Shown here: positions 1 to 8,932 of the stretch, one piece after another
Position numbering within the stretch: position 1 is the first letter of the stretch
How the letters are laid out: each line of letters opens with the position of its first letter
Assembly: GCA_002296655.1 (NCBI GenBank)
Contig: DBIN01000056.1
Span: 1 to 42,410 of the forward strand
Direction of reading: 5' to 3'
Source: Acinetobacter sp. UBA801
GTDB taxonomy: Bacteria; Pseudomonadota; Gammaproteobacteria; Pseudomonadales; Moraxellaceae
Length of the DNA stretch: 42,410 bases
The notes under the pieces: model-generated
What the model was told of the DNA's origin: nothing
The model's database searches: none
The model's input: the letters and a program-made list of their open reading frames with translations, nothing else
Program-made: the position numbers and the translations under genes

Positions 1-2
1 GC

Positions 3-242
3 AATAATTGGGTCGAGAATCAGATGCGTCCCTGGGCGTTGGGGCGCAAGAACTGGCTGTTTGCAGGTTCGCTGCGCAGTGGTCAGCGAGCGGCAAACAT
101 CATGACGTTAATCCAGTCAGCAAAGCTGAATGGGCTGGATCCGTATGCCTATTTAAGTGATGTGCTGAAAAGGTTACCGACACATAAAGTGACCCAGATT
201 GAAGAGTTACTGCCACACTGCTGGAAACCTAAATTGAATTAA
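3..242 (+). CDS. tnpC: IS66 family transposase, C-terminal fragment (cut by window edge)
   Basis: The reading frame is open from the first bases, so this is a 5'-truncated view of a larger gene and the in-frame ATG at 24 is internal. The visible 79 residues match the end of IS66 TnpC: an N-x-W-V-E-N-x-x-R-P block whose Glu is the last residue of the DDE catalytic triad, then the G-R-K-N-W-L-F-A-G-S motif and the helical tail with the D-P-Y-A-Y-L motif (around residues 49-54). In intact elements TnpC is a cut-and-paste DDE transposase encoded with the accessory genes tnpA and tnpB, which would lie to the left. The stop is followed closely by the terminal inverted repeat, as usual for this family. 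I see no frameshift in the part shown. Confidence 0.9.
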   Translation, partial: NNWVENQMRPWALGRKNWLFAGSLRSGQRAANIMTLIQSAKLNGLDPYAYLSDVLKRLPTHKVTQIEELLPHCWKPKLN

Positions 243-258
243 AAATTGGTATGGGATT

Positions 259-272
259 CAGCGGACGCTTAC
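259..272. repeat. IS66 right terminal inverted repeat
   Basis: CAGCGGACGCTTAC reads GTAAGCGTCCGCTG on the other strand, which fits the conserved GTAAGCG terminus of IS66 elements. It lies 17 bp after the transposase stop codon. The matching left repeat is outside the window. Confidence 0.75.
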
Positions 273-334
273 TTTTTATTTTCCCTTCTATAAACATAAA
301 TTACTCTTTTCACGTTAATTTTTGATTATTCTAC

Positions 335-361
335 AAAAAAAGAGGCGGAAATGCCCCTTTT
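335..361 (-). terminator. Rho-independent terminator of the cold-shock gene
   Basis: On the minus strand AGGGGC and GCCTCT pair (one G-T wobble) around a six-base loop and are followed by a run of seven T. It lies 22 bp beyond the cold-shock gene stop, and the flanking A and T runs extend the stem. Confidence 0.8.
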
Positions 362-382
362 CTGTTCATGAAAACATTTAAA

Positions 383-676
383 TTAACGCTTTAAGTTGGA
401 TAACAATGCAGACGTAATCGACGTATTTGCGGCAACTGCTTTGGCTTTTTTCGCTTTCTTGGATTTATCTTCTATAGGTTCAATATTAATGGCTTTATAG
501 CGATCACCATTTTGAACCACATTAAATTTAACCCGATCATTGCGCTTTGGCTCGCCTACAGCCGCAGGAAAATCCGAAATATGGAAAAACACTTCACCTT
601 CAGGTGCGGCAATAAATCCATAGCCTTTTTCGGCATTGTATTGTTTGATTTTCCCTTGATATTGTTCAGATTTCAT
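383..676 (-). CDS. Cold-shock-domain protein with basic C-terminal tail
   Basis: A 97-residue protein. Residues 1-68 form one cold-shock domain with RNP1-like KGYGFI (17-22) and RNP2-like VFFHIS (29-34), the aromatic strands that bind single-stranded RNA or DNA. Classical CspA proteins are about 70 residues; this one continues with a tail of roughly 28 residues that starts with a Lys/Ala-rich stretch and could add non-specific nucleic-acid affinity. A role as RNA chaperone or in stress adaptation follows from the family; nothing here shows cold induction. The ATG at 676 has AAAGG about 8 nt upstream. The gene is flanked by terminators on both sides, so it is probably monocistronic. It is not in an operon with upp, which has its own terminator just upstream. 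Confidence 0.9.
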   Translation of the reverse strand: MKSEQYQGKIKQYNAEKGYGFIAAPEGEVFFHISDFPAAVGEPKRNDRVKFNVVQNGDRYKAINIEPIEDKSKKAKKAKAVAANTSITSALLSNLKR

Positions 677-714
677 GGCTTAACCTTTTCGAGCTGCACT
701 TTATATGAGTATAT

Positions 715-742
715 AAAAAAGAGGCAGTTAATGCCTCTTTTT
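715..742 (-). terminator. Terminator after upp
   Basis: AAAAAGAGGCA and TGCCTCTTTTT form a perfect stem with a small loop, 15 bp past the upp stop and ending in T-rich sequence on the minus strand. The symmetric A/T flanks mean it could work in both directions. Confidence 0.85.
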
Positions 743-756
743 CACCAACATTCAGC

Positions 757-1392
757 TTAATCTTTTTGTACCGAACCAAAGATTTTATCGCCTGCATCAC
801 CCAAGCCAGGCACAATATAACCGTCTTGGTTTAAACCTTCATCGACCGATGCAGTAAAGATCACCACATCTGGATGTGCGGCTTCTACACGTTGAATGCC
901 TTCTGGTGCTGCAACCAAAACCATCACACGAATGTCTTTACAACCACTGGCTTTGAGCAAATCAATCGCTGCCACTAAAGATGAACCTGTGGCAAGCATA
1001 GGGTCAATAATCATCGCGATACGATTTTGTACATCTGGTACTAATTTTTTGTAATACGTACGCGCTTCTAAAGTTTCTTCATCACGTTCCAAGCCAAGTA
1101 CAGACACTTTAGCACTTGGAATTAGGTTCAAGAAACCATCCAACATGCCAATACCTGCACGTAAAATTGGCACAACCGTAATTTTTTTACCTGCAATACG
1201 ATCTACAGTAACCGCACCATTCCAACCCGAAATTTCGTGCTCGACCATTGGCAAATCTTTGGTCGCCTCATAAGTCAGCAACATCGTGACTTCTTGTGCC
1301 AATTCACGGAAGTTTTTTGTGCTGATGTCAGCACGACGTAATAGCCCTAATTTATGACGAATAAGCGGATGTCGGATTTCATGAATAGCCAC
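757..1392 (-). CDS. upp: Uracil phosphoribosyltransferase
   Basis: Catalyses uracil + PRPP to UMP + diphosphate in cytosolic pyrimidine salvage. The 211-residue product begins [18 protein letters not shown] after the initiator, the typical Upp N-terminus. It carries the PRPP-binding loop [11 protein letters not shown] (around residues 128-138) and the C-terminal uracil-binding region with [13 protein letters not shown] chose the GTG at 1392 rather than the upstream TTG at 1422. It gives the usual family length (E. coli Upp is 208), and AGGTG lies at SD distance before it; the extra residues from the TTG fit nothing in the family. It is a single-gene unit between the nuo terminator and its own terminator. 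Confidence 0.95.
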   Translation of the reverse strand: MAIHEIRHPLIRHKLGLLRRADISTKNFRELAQEVTMLLTYEATKDLPMVEHEISGWNGAVTVDRIAGKKITVVPILRAGIGMLDGFLNLIPSAKVSVLGLERDEETLEARTYYKKLVPDVQNRIAMIIDPMLATGSSLVAAIDLLKASGCKDIRVMVLVAAPEGIQRVEAAHPDVVIFTASVDEGLNQDGYIVPGLGDAGDKIFGSVQKD

Positions 1393-1432
1393 GGGAGAAC
1401 ACCTAAAAGGAAAGAAAAGCAAATATCATTTT

Positions 1433-1438
1433 ATTATA
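1433..1438 (-). promoter_or_regulatory. Candidate -10 box for upp
   Basis: The minus strand reads TATAAT here, about 41 bp before the GTG start of upp and just after the nuo terminator. No good -35 hexamer is visible at 17 bp, so this rests on the -10 match and position alone. Confidence 0.4.
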
Positions 1439-1464
1439 TGCTGTTTTTATTGTGTATATAAACC

Positions 1465-1493
1465 AAAAAGCCCTCAATTTATGAAGGCTTTTT
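1465..1493 (-). terminator. Terminator of the nuo operon
   Basis: On the minus strand AAAAAGCC, a short TCA/TGA inner stem and GGCTTTTT form a hairpin ending in T5, 26 bp after the nuoN stop. The sequence is nearly symmetrical (one G-T pair). Confidence 0.8.
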
Positions 1494-1518
1494 GACTGAA
1501 AGTTAAACTTCTTTCAAA

Positions 1519-3012
1519 TTATTGGTGTGACAGCATGAAATGGATTGGTGATAAAATTTCAGCTTCCAGCGCAATTTTGATAATTGGGTCTGGATAAACA
1601 CCAATCACCAATACTGCTAAAGCTGCAGCCAATACCATAATACCGCCCACTTTTTGACCCCAATGATCGACAGCGTCCATTTTTGGTTCGTCTGGTGGTG
1701 TCATATACATCACCACCATAACGCGCAAGTAATAGTACAAACCAATACCTGAACCTACGATGATCATCGCAGCTAAGAACCAATGCTGAGTCGTTACCGC
1801 AGCCATCACTACCAAGAACTTACCAATGAAGCCTGCAGTGAGTGGAATACCAGCTAAAGAAAGCATCATCACGGTTAGTACAGCAGTCAATACTGGACGA
1901 CGCCAGAACAAACCACGGTAGTCAGCCAAGCTTTCTGCTTCTGCTACGTTGTTGTATGGGCTAGACATTAATGCCACTGCACCAAACGCACCAATAGTCG
2001 TCAAGACATAGGTAATCACATAAACGCTGACATTGCCCAAGCTTGCATAAGTCATGCTGATTAAACCAATCAACAAATAACCAAAGTGTGCAATTGATGA
2101 GTAAGCTAAAATACGTTTCAAGTTCACTTGACGTACAGCAAGGAAGTTACCCACCAAAATTGAAAGCACGGCAATAATGCTCATGATGGTTACAATCGAG
2201 TCGATCAGGATTGCACCTGAACCCAACATGTAACGCACAAACAAACCAATGGTTGCTACTTTAGCTACAGTCGCAAGGAAAGTTGCGATTGGTGCAGGTG
2301 CACCGTCATAAACGTCTGGTGTCCATTTGTGGAATGGTGCCAAAGACAGTTTAAATGCCACAGCAAAGACAATTAAGCCTAAACCTAAAATCACCAATGG
2401 CTGTTGGATATTTTGCATTAATGCTTGTACAGAGTCATAGAACGACAATGAACCTGTGTACGCATAAACGTACGCCATGCCCATAAGCAACATTGCTGAT
2501 GCAGTTGCAGACAATACCAAGTACTTCACGCCTGCTTCTAAAGATTTAGAACGCTGGTGGGTATATGCCAATAAGCCATACATAGGGATTGACATTAACT
2601 CAAGGCTGATGAAGAACGATGCATAGTGCGAACTTGACACCATTAACATAGCGCCCACTACAGAACATAACATTAAAATGTAGAGTTCTTCGCGGTTGTC
2701 TTTATACGTTTCAATATACGCATGCGACAAAGTAGAACATGCCAATGCTGCGATCAGAATCACCAGTTGATATAACAAGGTGAACGGATCAATCATAAAC
2801 ATGCCCATCACGCTGGCAGGAGCAAAATTCCCGCCAAACATCATGAGTAATAAGTAAGCAGCAGCGAGGTTCAAACCCACTACTGATGCTGTAGCAATTA
2901 AGTTATGGTTACGCTTAATTGCAGTAAGGATCATCACGACAATCGCAGTTAAAGCCACGATCATCACAGGAGCTAAAGGCATAAGCTCAGAAAATGACAT
3001 TGTGAAGTTCAT
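1519..3012 (-). CDS. nuoN: NADH-quinone oxidoreductase subunit N
   Basis: Antiporter-like membrane subunit of complex I, one of the three proton-pumping modules of the membrane arm. The 497 residues form about 14 hydrophobic helices. Visible landmarks are the P-M-Y-G-L-L-A-Y region, the lysine-bearing F-K-L-S-L-A-P-F-H-K-W-T-P-D-V-Y-D-G-A-P block (around 221-240) and K-R-I-L-A-Y-S-S-I-A-H (around 299-309), all typical of NuoN/ND2. It is the last gene of the nuo operon, three bases after nuoM, and is followed by a terminator. The ATG at 3012 has GGAG upstream on the far side of the nuoM stop. A second ATG four codons in is possible. Confidence 0.97.
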   Translation of the reverse strand: MNFTMSFSELMPLAPVMIVALTAIVVMILTAIKRNHNLIATASVVGLNLAAAYLLLMMFGGNFAPASVMGMFMIDPFTLLYQLVILIAALACSTLSHAYIETYKDNREELYILMLCSVVGAMLMVSSSHYASFFISLELMSIPMYGLLAYTHQRSKSLEAGVKYLVLSATASAMLLMGMAYVYAYTGSLSFYDSVQALMQNIQQPLVILGLGLIVFAVAFKLSLAPFHKWTPDVYDGAPAPIATFLATVAKVATIGLFVRYMLGSGAILIDSIVTIMSIIAVLSILVGNFLAVRQVNLKRILAYSSIAHFGYLLIGLISMTYASLGNVSVYVITYVLTTIGAFGAVALMSSPYNNVAEAESLADYRGLFWRRPVLTAVLTVMMLSLAGIPLTAGFIGKFLVVMAAVTTQHWFLAAMIIVGSGIGLYYYLRVMVVMYMTPPDEPKMDAVDHWGQKVGGIMVLAAALAVLVIGVYPDPIIKIALEAEILSPIHFMLSHQ

Positions 3013-3015
3013 GGC

Positions 3016-4629
3016 TTATTGGATCTCCACATTTTCGAGTTGAGCTGTTACTTCTTGAGTAACTTCAACTACTTCTTGAACAGGGATGTAGCTATTTGCT
3101 AACCACGCCATACTTGAATTTGAAATATCAAGGAAGGTTTGTGGATACAGACCAAGCCATACTAGACCCAGCGCACAAATTGAAAGGATCACAACTTCAC
3201 GTGCATTTAAATCTTTTAACGGATTTGCATAGTGCTGTTTTTGCTCTTCATTTGGTACACCAAATAAGGCTTTGTGAATCAGGATTAAACCGTAAACACC
3301 TGCAAAAACTAAGCTGATTGCCGCAATAATTGTGAAGGCTGGAAACTGTTCAAATGAACCCATTAAAATTAGGAATTCACCAATAAAGTTACCTAAACCA
3401 GGAATACCGACTAACGCAGCCACAAAGAACATGAGGAAGAATGAAAGGTATTGGAATTGACCACGAATACCGCCCATTAAACGCATGTCACGTGTGTGTA
3501 CACGCTCGTAAATTTGACCACACATAATGAACAATGCAGCAGATGACAAGCCATGTGCCAACATCATGATCATTAAGCCTTGGTAAGTTAGGATATTACC
3601 TGCATAAATTGCAAGTAATACGAAGCCCATGTGCGAAATTGAGGTATAGGCAAGTAAACGCTTCATATCGGTTTGCTGGAAAGCACACCACGCACCGTAG
3701 AACACACCAATTAAACCCAAAATAATGGCAATGTCAGCAAACTGAGCAGAAGCCGCTGGGAAGAATGGAATTACGAAACGTAATAAACCGTATGCCGCAG
3801 TTTTAATCAAAATACCTGCAAGGTCGACAGAACCCGCTGTAGGCGCTTGTGCGTGTGCATCTGGTAACCAACCGTGTAATGGGAAAACTGGAAGTTTTAC
3901 CGCAAAACCGATGAATAAACAGATCATGAAGGCATAAGCGACTGCTGGTAACTGTGCATCAAGTGTATTCGCTACAGCCAATAAATAGTTGTAGTTGAAT
4001 GAAATCGTACCTGACATCATGTATCCATAGATCACTAGACCTAAGATACCAATCAACATGATTAAACCAGCAACTTGCGTGTAGATAAAGAATTTGGTTG
4101 CAGCATAAACACGTGAACGACCATTTGAACCTTTATGACCCCATAACGCAATCAGGAAGTAGATTGGTACAAGCATCATCTCCCAGAAGAAGAAGAACAG
4201 GAACAAGTCAATCGCAAGGAATACACCAATTACCCCGCCCAAAGACCATAAAAGGTTCAGGTGGAAGAAACCAACGTTCTTTTGAATCTCACCAAATGAA
4301 CAGCCTACCGCCAAAATACCCAGTAATGCAGTTAAGCCCACCATGAGTAAAGATAAGCCATCCACCGCTAAGTGAATGTTGATGCCTAGTGTTTGAATCC
4401 AAGGCAACATAAATTCAGCCGACCAAGTTGGAACTTGAGCGCCTAATTCATAGTTATAGCTAGCACCTTGCCACAATGCGACAGTTAAGCCCAAAGTAAC
4501 GAGCATGCCTACTAAAGCAATGTAACGCGGCAATTTATCGTCGAGTTTATCGACCAACCAGCAAATAAAACCTGCAATGAACGGAACAAGGATCAGCGCG
4601 GGTAGAATTAAATTGTTTGGAGTATCCAT
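3016..4629 (-). CDS. nuoM: NADH-quinone oxidoreductase subunit M
   Basis: Second antiporter-like proton-pumping subunit of complex I in the inner membrane. At 537 residues it is somewhat longer than E. coli NuoM (509). The excess includes a Val/Glu-rich C-terminal tail after the last helix (E-V-V-E-V-T-Q-E-V-T). Conserved features seen are F-F-F-W-E-M-M-L-V-P (the pump-channel Glu), K-L-P-V-F-P-L-H-G-W-L-P-D-A-H (around 243-257) and K-R-L-L-A-Y-T-S-I-S-H-M-G. It starts one base after the nuoL stop and ends three bases before nuoN, so the three antiporter genes L, M and N are almost contiguous. Confidence 0.97.
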   Translation of the reverse strand: MDTPNNLILPALILVPFIAGFICWLVDKLDDKLPRYIALVGMLVTLGLTVALWQGASYNYELGAQVPTWSAEFMLPWIQTLGINIHLAVDGLSLLMVGLTALLGILAVGCSFGEIQKNVGFFHLNLLWSLGGVIGVFLAIDLFLFFFFWEMMLVPIYFLIALWGHKGSNGRSRVYAATKFFIYTQVAGLIMLIGILGLVIYGYMMSGTISFNYNYLLAVANTLDAQLPAVAYAFMICLFIGFAVKLPVFPLHGWLPDAHAQAPTAGSVDLAGILIKTAAYGLLRFVIPFFPAASAQFADIAIILGLIGVFYGAWCAFQQTDMKRLLAYTSISHMGFVLLAIYAGNILTYQGLMIMMLAHGLSSAALFIMCGQIYERVHTRDMRLMGGIRGQFQYLSFFLMFFVAALVGIPGLGNFIGEFLILMGSFEQFPAFTIIAAISLVFAGVYGLILIHKALFGVPNEEQKQHYANPLKDLNAREVVILSICALGLVWLGLYPQTFLDISNSSMAWLANSYIPVQEVVEVTQEVTAQLENVEIQ

Positions 4630-4630
4630 C

Positions 4631-6526
4631 TTATTTCCCCACGACCTGAATCACGATCAAGATCATTAGTAAGACCACCACACCAAGTGCCATACTCGAT
4701 GCGTACTCACGTAATGAACCAGTTTGACGTGAACTTGTAAAGCTATGACCACCTTTCACCAGTGCAGGCAGTATTAACCACATAGCATCCACTGGATCAC
4801 GACCTAATAGTTTGGCAATCAGCAAGTATGGTTTTACAAATACGATGTCATACAACGCATCGAAACCAAGTGCATTACGGCAAATATTGGCAAGACCTGC
4901 ACCCAATGAAGTTTGTGCGAATCCTTTTACCGCATTGTAAGCAAAGGCAAATAACACAACACCTACAGCTAAACCTGCCAAAGCCACACCAATTGCAACA
5001 TACTCTGCACCATGTGCGCCTGCTTCTAATGCTTCAGGAATCACAAATGCTGGGATTTTTGCTGCATTGAGAATGCTCATCACTGGCGCTTTTAAAACAA
5101 TTGCTAAACCAGTTGAAAGTACGGCAAGTACTGCCAATGGGAACCAATAAGTTGCGCCTTTGATCTCGTGATACGGTGTGTTTTCTTTACCGAAGAATAC
5201 AACCCAAATTAAACGGAATGTATAAATTGATGTTAAGAATGCACCAGCTACACCCACCCAATATAAGGTGTTATATAGCGGAATACCTGCAATATGACTT
5301 TGCGTCCAAACTGCTGCCAAAATAGCGTCTTTTGAGAAGAAACCAATGGTCAAGAATGGAATCGCTGCCAATGCACCGCCACCAATTGCGAAACATACAA
5401 ACAGGAATTTGTTCTTGTAGAACAAGCCGCCCATTTTGAAAATGTTTTGTTCGTGATGGTAAGCCAAAATCACCGCACCAGAAGACAAGAATAATAATGC
5501 CTTGAAGAATGCGTGAGTGAGCATGTGGAACAAACCCGCTTGGTATGCTTCTGCACCAACTGCCATAAACATATAGCCTAGCTGACTCATGGTTGAGTAA
5601 GCCAAAATACGTTTGATGTCGGTTTGAACCAATGCTGCAAAACCAGCAACCAGTAAGGTCACAGCACCTGTAATTGAAATGAATAACATCACTTCAGGCG
5701 CAAGTTCAAATACGCTGAACATACGGCAGCATAAATAAACACCCGCAGTGACCATGGTCGCAGCGTGGATCAATGCAGATACAGGTGTAGGACCTGCCAT
5801 CGCATCTGCTAACCAAGTTTGTAACGGAATTTGCGCAGATTTACCCGCAGCACCCAAGAACAACATTAACGCTGTCCAAATAGTGATAGACGAGCTTTGA
5901 GTCATTACATTGGCTGCATTTTCTACGATGTATTGTGTGTTCAAAGTACCGAATTGTTGATACAACAAGAACAACGCGATCAGTAGGAAAACGTCACCCA
6001 CACGTGTTACGGTAAATGCTTTGATTGCAGCAAAACCATTTGCAGGGTTTTGGTAGTAATAACCAATCAGCAAGTAAGAGCACAGACCTACACCTTCCCA
6101 ACCTAAGAACAATAACGCCAAGTTATCGCCAAGTACCAACAGCAACATGCTCGCAACGAACAAGTTGAAGTAAGAGAAGAAACGTGCGAAGTCCTCTTCA
6201 CCACGCATATACCATGATGCAAAGATGTGAATTAAGAAACCCACGCCTGTAATCATGCCTAGCATGAGCAAAGATAAACCGTCTAGGTGCAAGCTAAACT
6301 CAGGTGCAAAACCACCAACATTGAACCAAGTCCATAAATATTGAGTCGTTGCAACCGAACCGTTGTTTACAAAGTCCATGCCTGCAATTAACGCAAATAA
6401 TGCAGACAGACCTACTGAACCTACGCCAATAATCGCAGCAACTTTTTCAGGTAAGTTGTTACGCCCTGCCGCTAAAAGGATAAAACCAATGAGCGGAAAC
6501 AATACTGTTAGATATAAATAACTCAT
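4631..6526 (-). CDS. nuoL: NADH-quinone oxidoreductase subunit L
   Basis: Distal antiporter-like subunit of complex I, which also provides the long lateral helix running along the membrane arm. It has 631 residues (E. coli 613). Motifs seen are [16 protein letters not shown] (around 139-154), [27 protein letters not shown] (split here by dashes only for reading) and [11 protein letters not shown]. The C-terminal 120 residues contain the region expected for the lateral helix and final anchor. The start overlaps the end of nuoK by four bases (ATGA), which suggests translational coupling. Confidence 0.97.
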   Translation of the reverse strand: MSYLYLTVLFPLIGFILLAAGRNNLPEKVAAIIGVGSVGLSALFALIAGMDFVNNGSVATTQYLWTWFNVGGFAPEFSLHLDGLSLLMLGMITGVGFLIHIFASWYMRGEEDFARFFSYFNLFVASMLLLVLGDNLALLFLGWEGVGLCSYLLIGYYYQNPANGFAAIKAFTVTRVGDVFLLIALFLLYQQFGTLNTQYIVENAANVMTQSSSITIWTALMLFLGAAGKSAQIPLQTWLADAMAGPTPVSALIHAATMVTAGVYLCCRMFSVFELAPEVMLFISITGAVTLLVAGFAALVQTDIKRILAYSTMSQLGYMFMAVGAEAYQAGLFHMLTHAFFKALLFLSSGAVILAYHHEQNIFKMGGLFYKNKFLFVCFAIGGGALAAIPFLTIGFFSKDAILAAVWTQSHIAGIPLYNTLYWVGVAGAFLTSIYTFRLIWVVFFGKENTPYHEIKGATYWFPLAVLAVLSTGLAIVLKAPVMSILNAAKIPAFVIPEALEAGAHGAEYVAIGVALAGLAVGVVLFAFAYNAVKGFAQTSLGAGLANICRNALGFDALYDIVFVKPYLLIAKLLGRDPVDAMWLILPALVKGGHSFTSSRQTGSLREYASSMALGVVVLLMILIVIQVVGK

Positions 6527-6831
6527 CCGCGCATCTCACTAGCAGCATCCACATCCAAATGATGGAAGCGATGATAGAACTGAAGGACGATCGCAAGACC
6601 GATACACGCCTCTGCCGCAGCAAGTGTCAAGATCAAGATAAACATGATCTGACCATCTGGTTGTACCCATGCACTACCAGCCATGACAAACGCAAATGCA
6701 GCAGCGTTCATCATGATTTCAAGGCCCATTAAAATAAATAGTAGGTTGCGTCGCACCATTACACCGTAAAAACCAAGTGCAAAAAGAATGGTCGCGACAA
6801 TCAAACCATGTTCTAAAGGGATGTTGCCCAT
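6523..6831 (-). CDS. nuoK: NADH-quinone oxidoreductase subunit K
   Basis: Small three-helix membrane subunit (102 residues; E. coli 100) that helps carry the conserved chain of charged residues across the membrane arm. The Glu in [11 protein letters not shown] (around 33-43) and the Glu in [11 protein letters not shown] (around 68-78) are the family's two key membrane glutamates, and both are present. The gene overlaps nuoJ by one base and nuoL by four, so it is translated within a tightly coupled block. Confidence 0.97.
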   Translation of the reverse strand: MGNIPLEHGLIVATILFALGFYGVMVRRNLLFILMGLEIMMNAAAFAFVMAGSAWVQPDGQIMFILILTLAAAEACIGLAIVLQFYHRFHHLDVDAASEMRG

Positions 6832-7352
6832 TATTCTTTTTCCTCTTCTGCACTTGGTTCACGTTTACCGATGTGGAAGCCTGCAACCAAGGCTGCAAGT
6901 AATAACATTGCGGCAACTTCAACCAACAATAAGTACTGAGTAAAGAGTGCTTGACCCACTGCTTTTGGACCCACCATCTCTGTGCCCATAAGCGCGCTTG
7001 GTGCAGTGTAGTCTGAGCTTAATGACCACACTAAAACCAAACCAATCAGGAAGCTCATCAACGCTGGGTAAGCCCAAGTTGATGAAGTCAACCATTTACG
7101 CTCTTGTTCAACAGTTTGCTGACCGAGGTTGAGCATCATCACCACGAATACGAACAAGACCATGATCGCACCCGCATAAACAATGATTTCCAAGGCGCCA
7201 GCAAATGGCGCTCCCACGATCATGAACATACCTGCAACAGCAAGTAATGACACGATCAAGCTTAGTAAAGCATGTACTGGGTTCGCGTTAGTCACTACAC
7301 GAACCGTAGAAACAATGGCCACGAGTGCCATCAAATAAAACGGCCACATCAT
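6831..7352 (-). CDS. nuoJ: NADH-quinone oxidoreductase subunit J
   Basis: Membrane-arm subunit of complex I with five predicted helices. It has 173 residues (E. coli 184). The N-terminal helix followed by N-P-V-H-A-L-L-S-L (around 24-32) and the [17 protein letters not shown] block (around 58-74) identify it; the latter is the flexible helix linked to coupling quinone reduction to proton transfer. The C-terminus is short and charged, ending in E-E-E-K-E. The stop overlaps the nuoK start by one base, and the start overlaps the nuoI end by four. Confidence 0.96.
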   Translation of the reverse strand: MMWPFYLMALVAIVSTVRVVTNANPVHALLSLIVSLLAVAGMFMIVGAPFAGALEIIVYAGAIMVLFVFVVMMLNLGQQTVEQERKWLTSSTWAYPALMSFLIGLVLVWSLSSDYTAPSALMGTEMVGPKAVGQALFTQYLLLVEVAAMLLLAALVAGFHIGKREPSAEEEKE

Positions 7353-7891
7353 GGTAATAGACTCCGTACATCAATAGGTGCGCTTTCACGTTGCGCTTGA
7401 CCTTTGTCTTTACCTGTAACAGCCATACCGGTTACGCGGTAGAAGTTGTAGTCAGGATATTTACCAGGACCTGAAATGAGTAAGTGTTCTTTCTCATACA
7501 CCAAGTCTTGACGCACATATTCACCTAACTCAAAGTCAGGTGTTAACTGAATTGCAGTCGTTGGACATGCTTCTTCACACATACCGCAGAAAATACAGCG
7601 TGAGAAGTTGATACGGAAAAACTCTGGATACCAACGACCATCTTCCTGTTCTGCTTTTTGCAGTGAAATACAACCTACTGGGCAGGCAACTGCACAGAGG
7701 TTACATGCTACACAACGCTCTTCGCCATCTGGATCGCGTGTTAACACAATACGACCACGGAAGCGTGGAGGTACAATTTCTTCGGCTGGTACTTCCGGAT
7801 ACAAAATGGTGTCACGTTTACGTGTCACGTGTGAGAAAACCATCCACAGTGAACGTACAATTGACCCAAACCCAGCTAGAAACTTAAACAT
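7349..7891 (-). CDS. nuoI: NADH-quinone oxidoreductase subunit I (two 4Fe-4S clusters)
   Basis: Peripheral-arm subunit that carries clusters N6a and N6b and passes electrons towards NuoB and the quinone site. The 180 residues equal the E. coli length. Two ferredoxin motifs are complete: C60-x2-C63-x2-C66-x3-C70-P and C99-x2-C102-x2-C105-x3-C109-P. The N-terminal amphipathic stretch (1-25) is the part that docks onto NuoH. The gene lies between nuoH (18-base gap) and nuoJ (4-base overlap). No cluster ligand is missing. Confidence 0.97.
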   Translation of the reverse strand: MFKFLAGFGSIVRSLWMVFSHVTRKRDTILYPEVPAEEIVPPRFRGRIVLTRDPDGEERCVACNLCAVACPVGCISLQKAEQEDGRWYPEFFRINFSRCIFCGMCEEACPTTAIQLTPDFELGEYVRQDLVYEKEHLLISGPGKYPDYNFYRVTGMAVTGKDKGQAQRESAPIDVRSLLP

Positions 7892-7909
7892 ATTGTTCTC
7901 CCTGCTGTC

Positions 7910-8929
7910 TTAGGCCGAATGATTCATAAGAATCACAGCACCAGTTACCAAAAGGTTAACAAGCGCCAATGGCAAGCAAATTTTCCAACCAAAGTTCATC
8001 ACTTGATCATAACGTGGACGCATTAAAGAACCACGTGCCAAGACAAACATCATCACAAAGAATGCTGTTTTGATAATGAACCAGAAAGCTGCTGGAATGA
8101 ATGGAATTTCAAGGTTAAACGGCGCAAGCCATCCACCGAAGAATAAAGTCACGATAAGTGCAGAGATCAGTACCACGTTGACATATTCTGCAACGAAGAA
8201 CATCCCCCACTTCATACCGCCATATTCAACGTGATAACCTTCAGCCAATTCTTGTTCTGCTTCTGGTTGGTCAAATGGGTGACGGTGAGTTACCGCAACG
8301 CCCGCAACCACGAAAATCAAGAAACCTAAGAATTGTGGAATCACAAACCAAACATCACGTTGCGCTTCAACAATTTCACGCATGTTGAATGAGCCTGCAA
8401 TTGCAACCACACCCATGAGTGAAATACCCAAGAAAACTTCATAAGAAATGGTTTGAGCAGCTGAACGTAAACCACCAAGTAATGCGTATTTGTTATTTGA
8501 TGACCAACCACCAAATAACACCGCATACACTGCGATACCTGCCATTGCCATAAAGAACAACAGGCCAATGCTCATGTCTGCCACACCTAAATAAGGTGAC
8601 ACAGGAATAACCATGAATGACAGTACCGCAGTTGCCATTGCAACCGCTGGTGCCATACGGAACGTGAGTTTGTCGGCAAATTTTGGTGTCCAGTCTTCTT
8701 TGAACATGATTTTCAGCATGTCGGCAACAATCTGGAACATACCGCCTGGACCTACACGGTTCGGACCATAACGGTCTTGCCATAAGCCCAGTAAACGACG
8801 CTCAATAAAAGACATGAGTGCAGCAATCAATACTACAACCAGTAAGATGACAATCGCTTGAATGACTGAATAGGCAATTGGCCAGTTCTCAGCCCACAGC
8901 GGCGTCTGACGGATTAATTCTTCTTGCAT
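7910..8929 (-). CDS. nuoH: NADH-quinone oxidoreductase subunit H
   Basis: Membrane subunit that forms much of the quinone-binding chamber at the junction of the two arms. It has 339 residues (E. coli 325), with eight or so hydrophobic helices. Family signatures are [19 protein letters not shown] near residues 43-61, K-E-D-W-T-P around 77-81, and the acidic loop [17 protein letters not shown] (around 220-236) that lines the quinone site. It starts three bases after the nuoG stop and is followed by nuoI. Confidence 0.97.
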   Translation of the reverse strand: MQEELIRQTPLWAENWPIAYSVIQAIVILLVVVLIAALMSFIERRLLGLWQDRYGPNRVGPGGMFQIVADMLKIMFKEDWTPKFADKLTFRMAPAVAMATAVLSFMVIPVSPYLGVADMSIGLLFFMAMAGIAVYAVLFGGWSSNNKYALLGGLRSAAQTISYEVFLGISLMGVVAIAGSFNMREIVEAQRDVWFVIPQFLGFLIFVVAGVAVTHRHPFDQPEAEQELAEGYHVEYGGMKWGMFFVAEYVNVVLISALIVTLFFGGWLAPFNLEIPFIPAAFWFIIKTAFFVMMFVLARGSLMRPRYDQVMNFGWKICLPLALVNLLVTGAVILMNHSA

Positions 8930-8932
8930 GAA

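Larger units (their letters stand above)
1..272 (+). mobile_element. IS66-family insertion sequence, right-end remnant
   Basis: The window opens inside an IS66-type transposase reading frame that stops at 242. Seventeen bases later lies CAGCGGACGCTTAC (259-272). Its reverse complement begins GTAAGCG, the usual terminus of IS66-family elements, so the right boundary can be placed at 272. The left part is outside the window, so completeness cannot be judged. IS66 elements normally make 8-bp target duplications; the adjacent TTTTTATT (273-280) would be the copy on this side. The element ends about 60 bp from the terminator of the neighbouring cold-shock gene, so it lies outside that transcription unit. 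Confidence 0.85.

Noticed and set aside
1393..1422. TTG start 10 codons upstream for upp
   Set aside because: The GTG at 1392 gives the family length and has an SD; the extension matches nothing in Upp.
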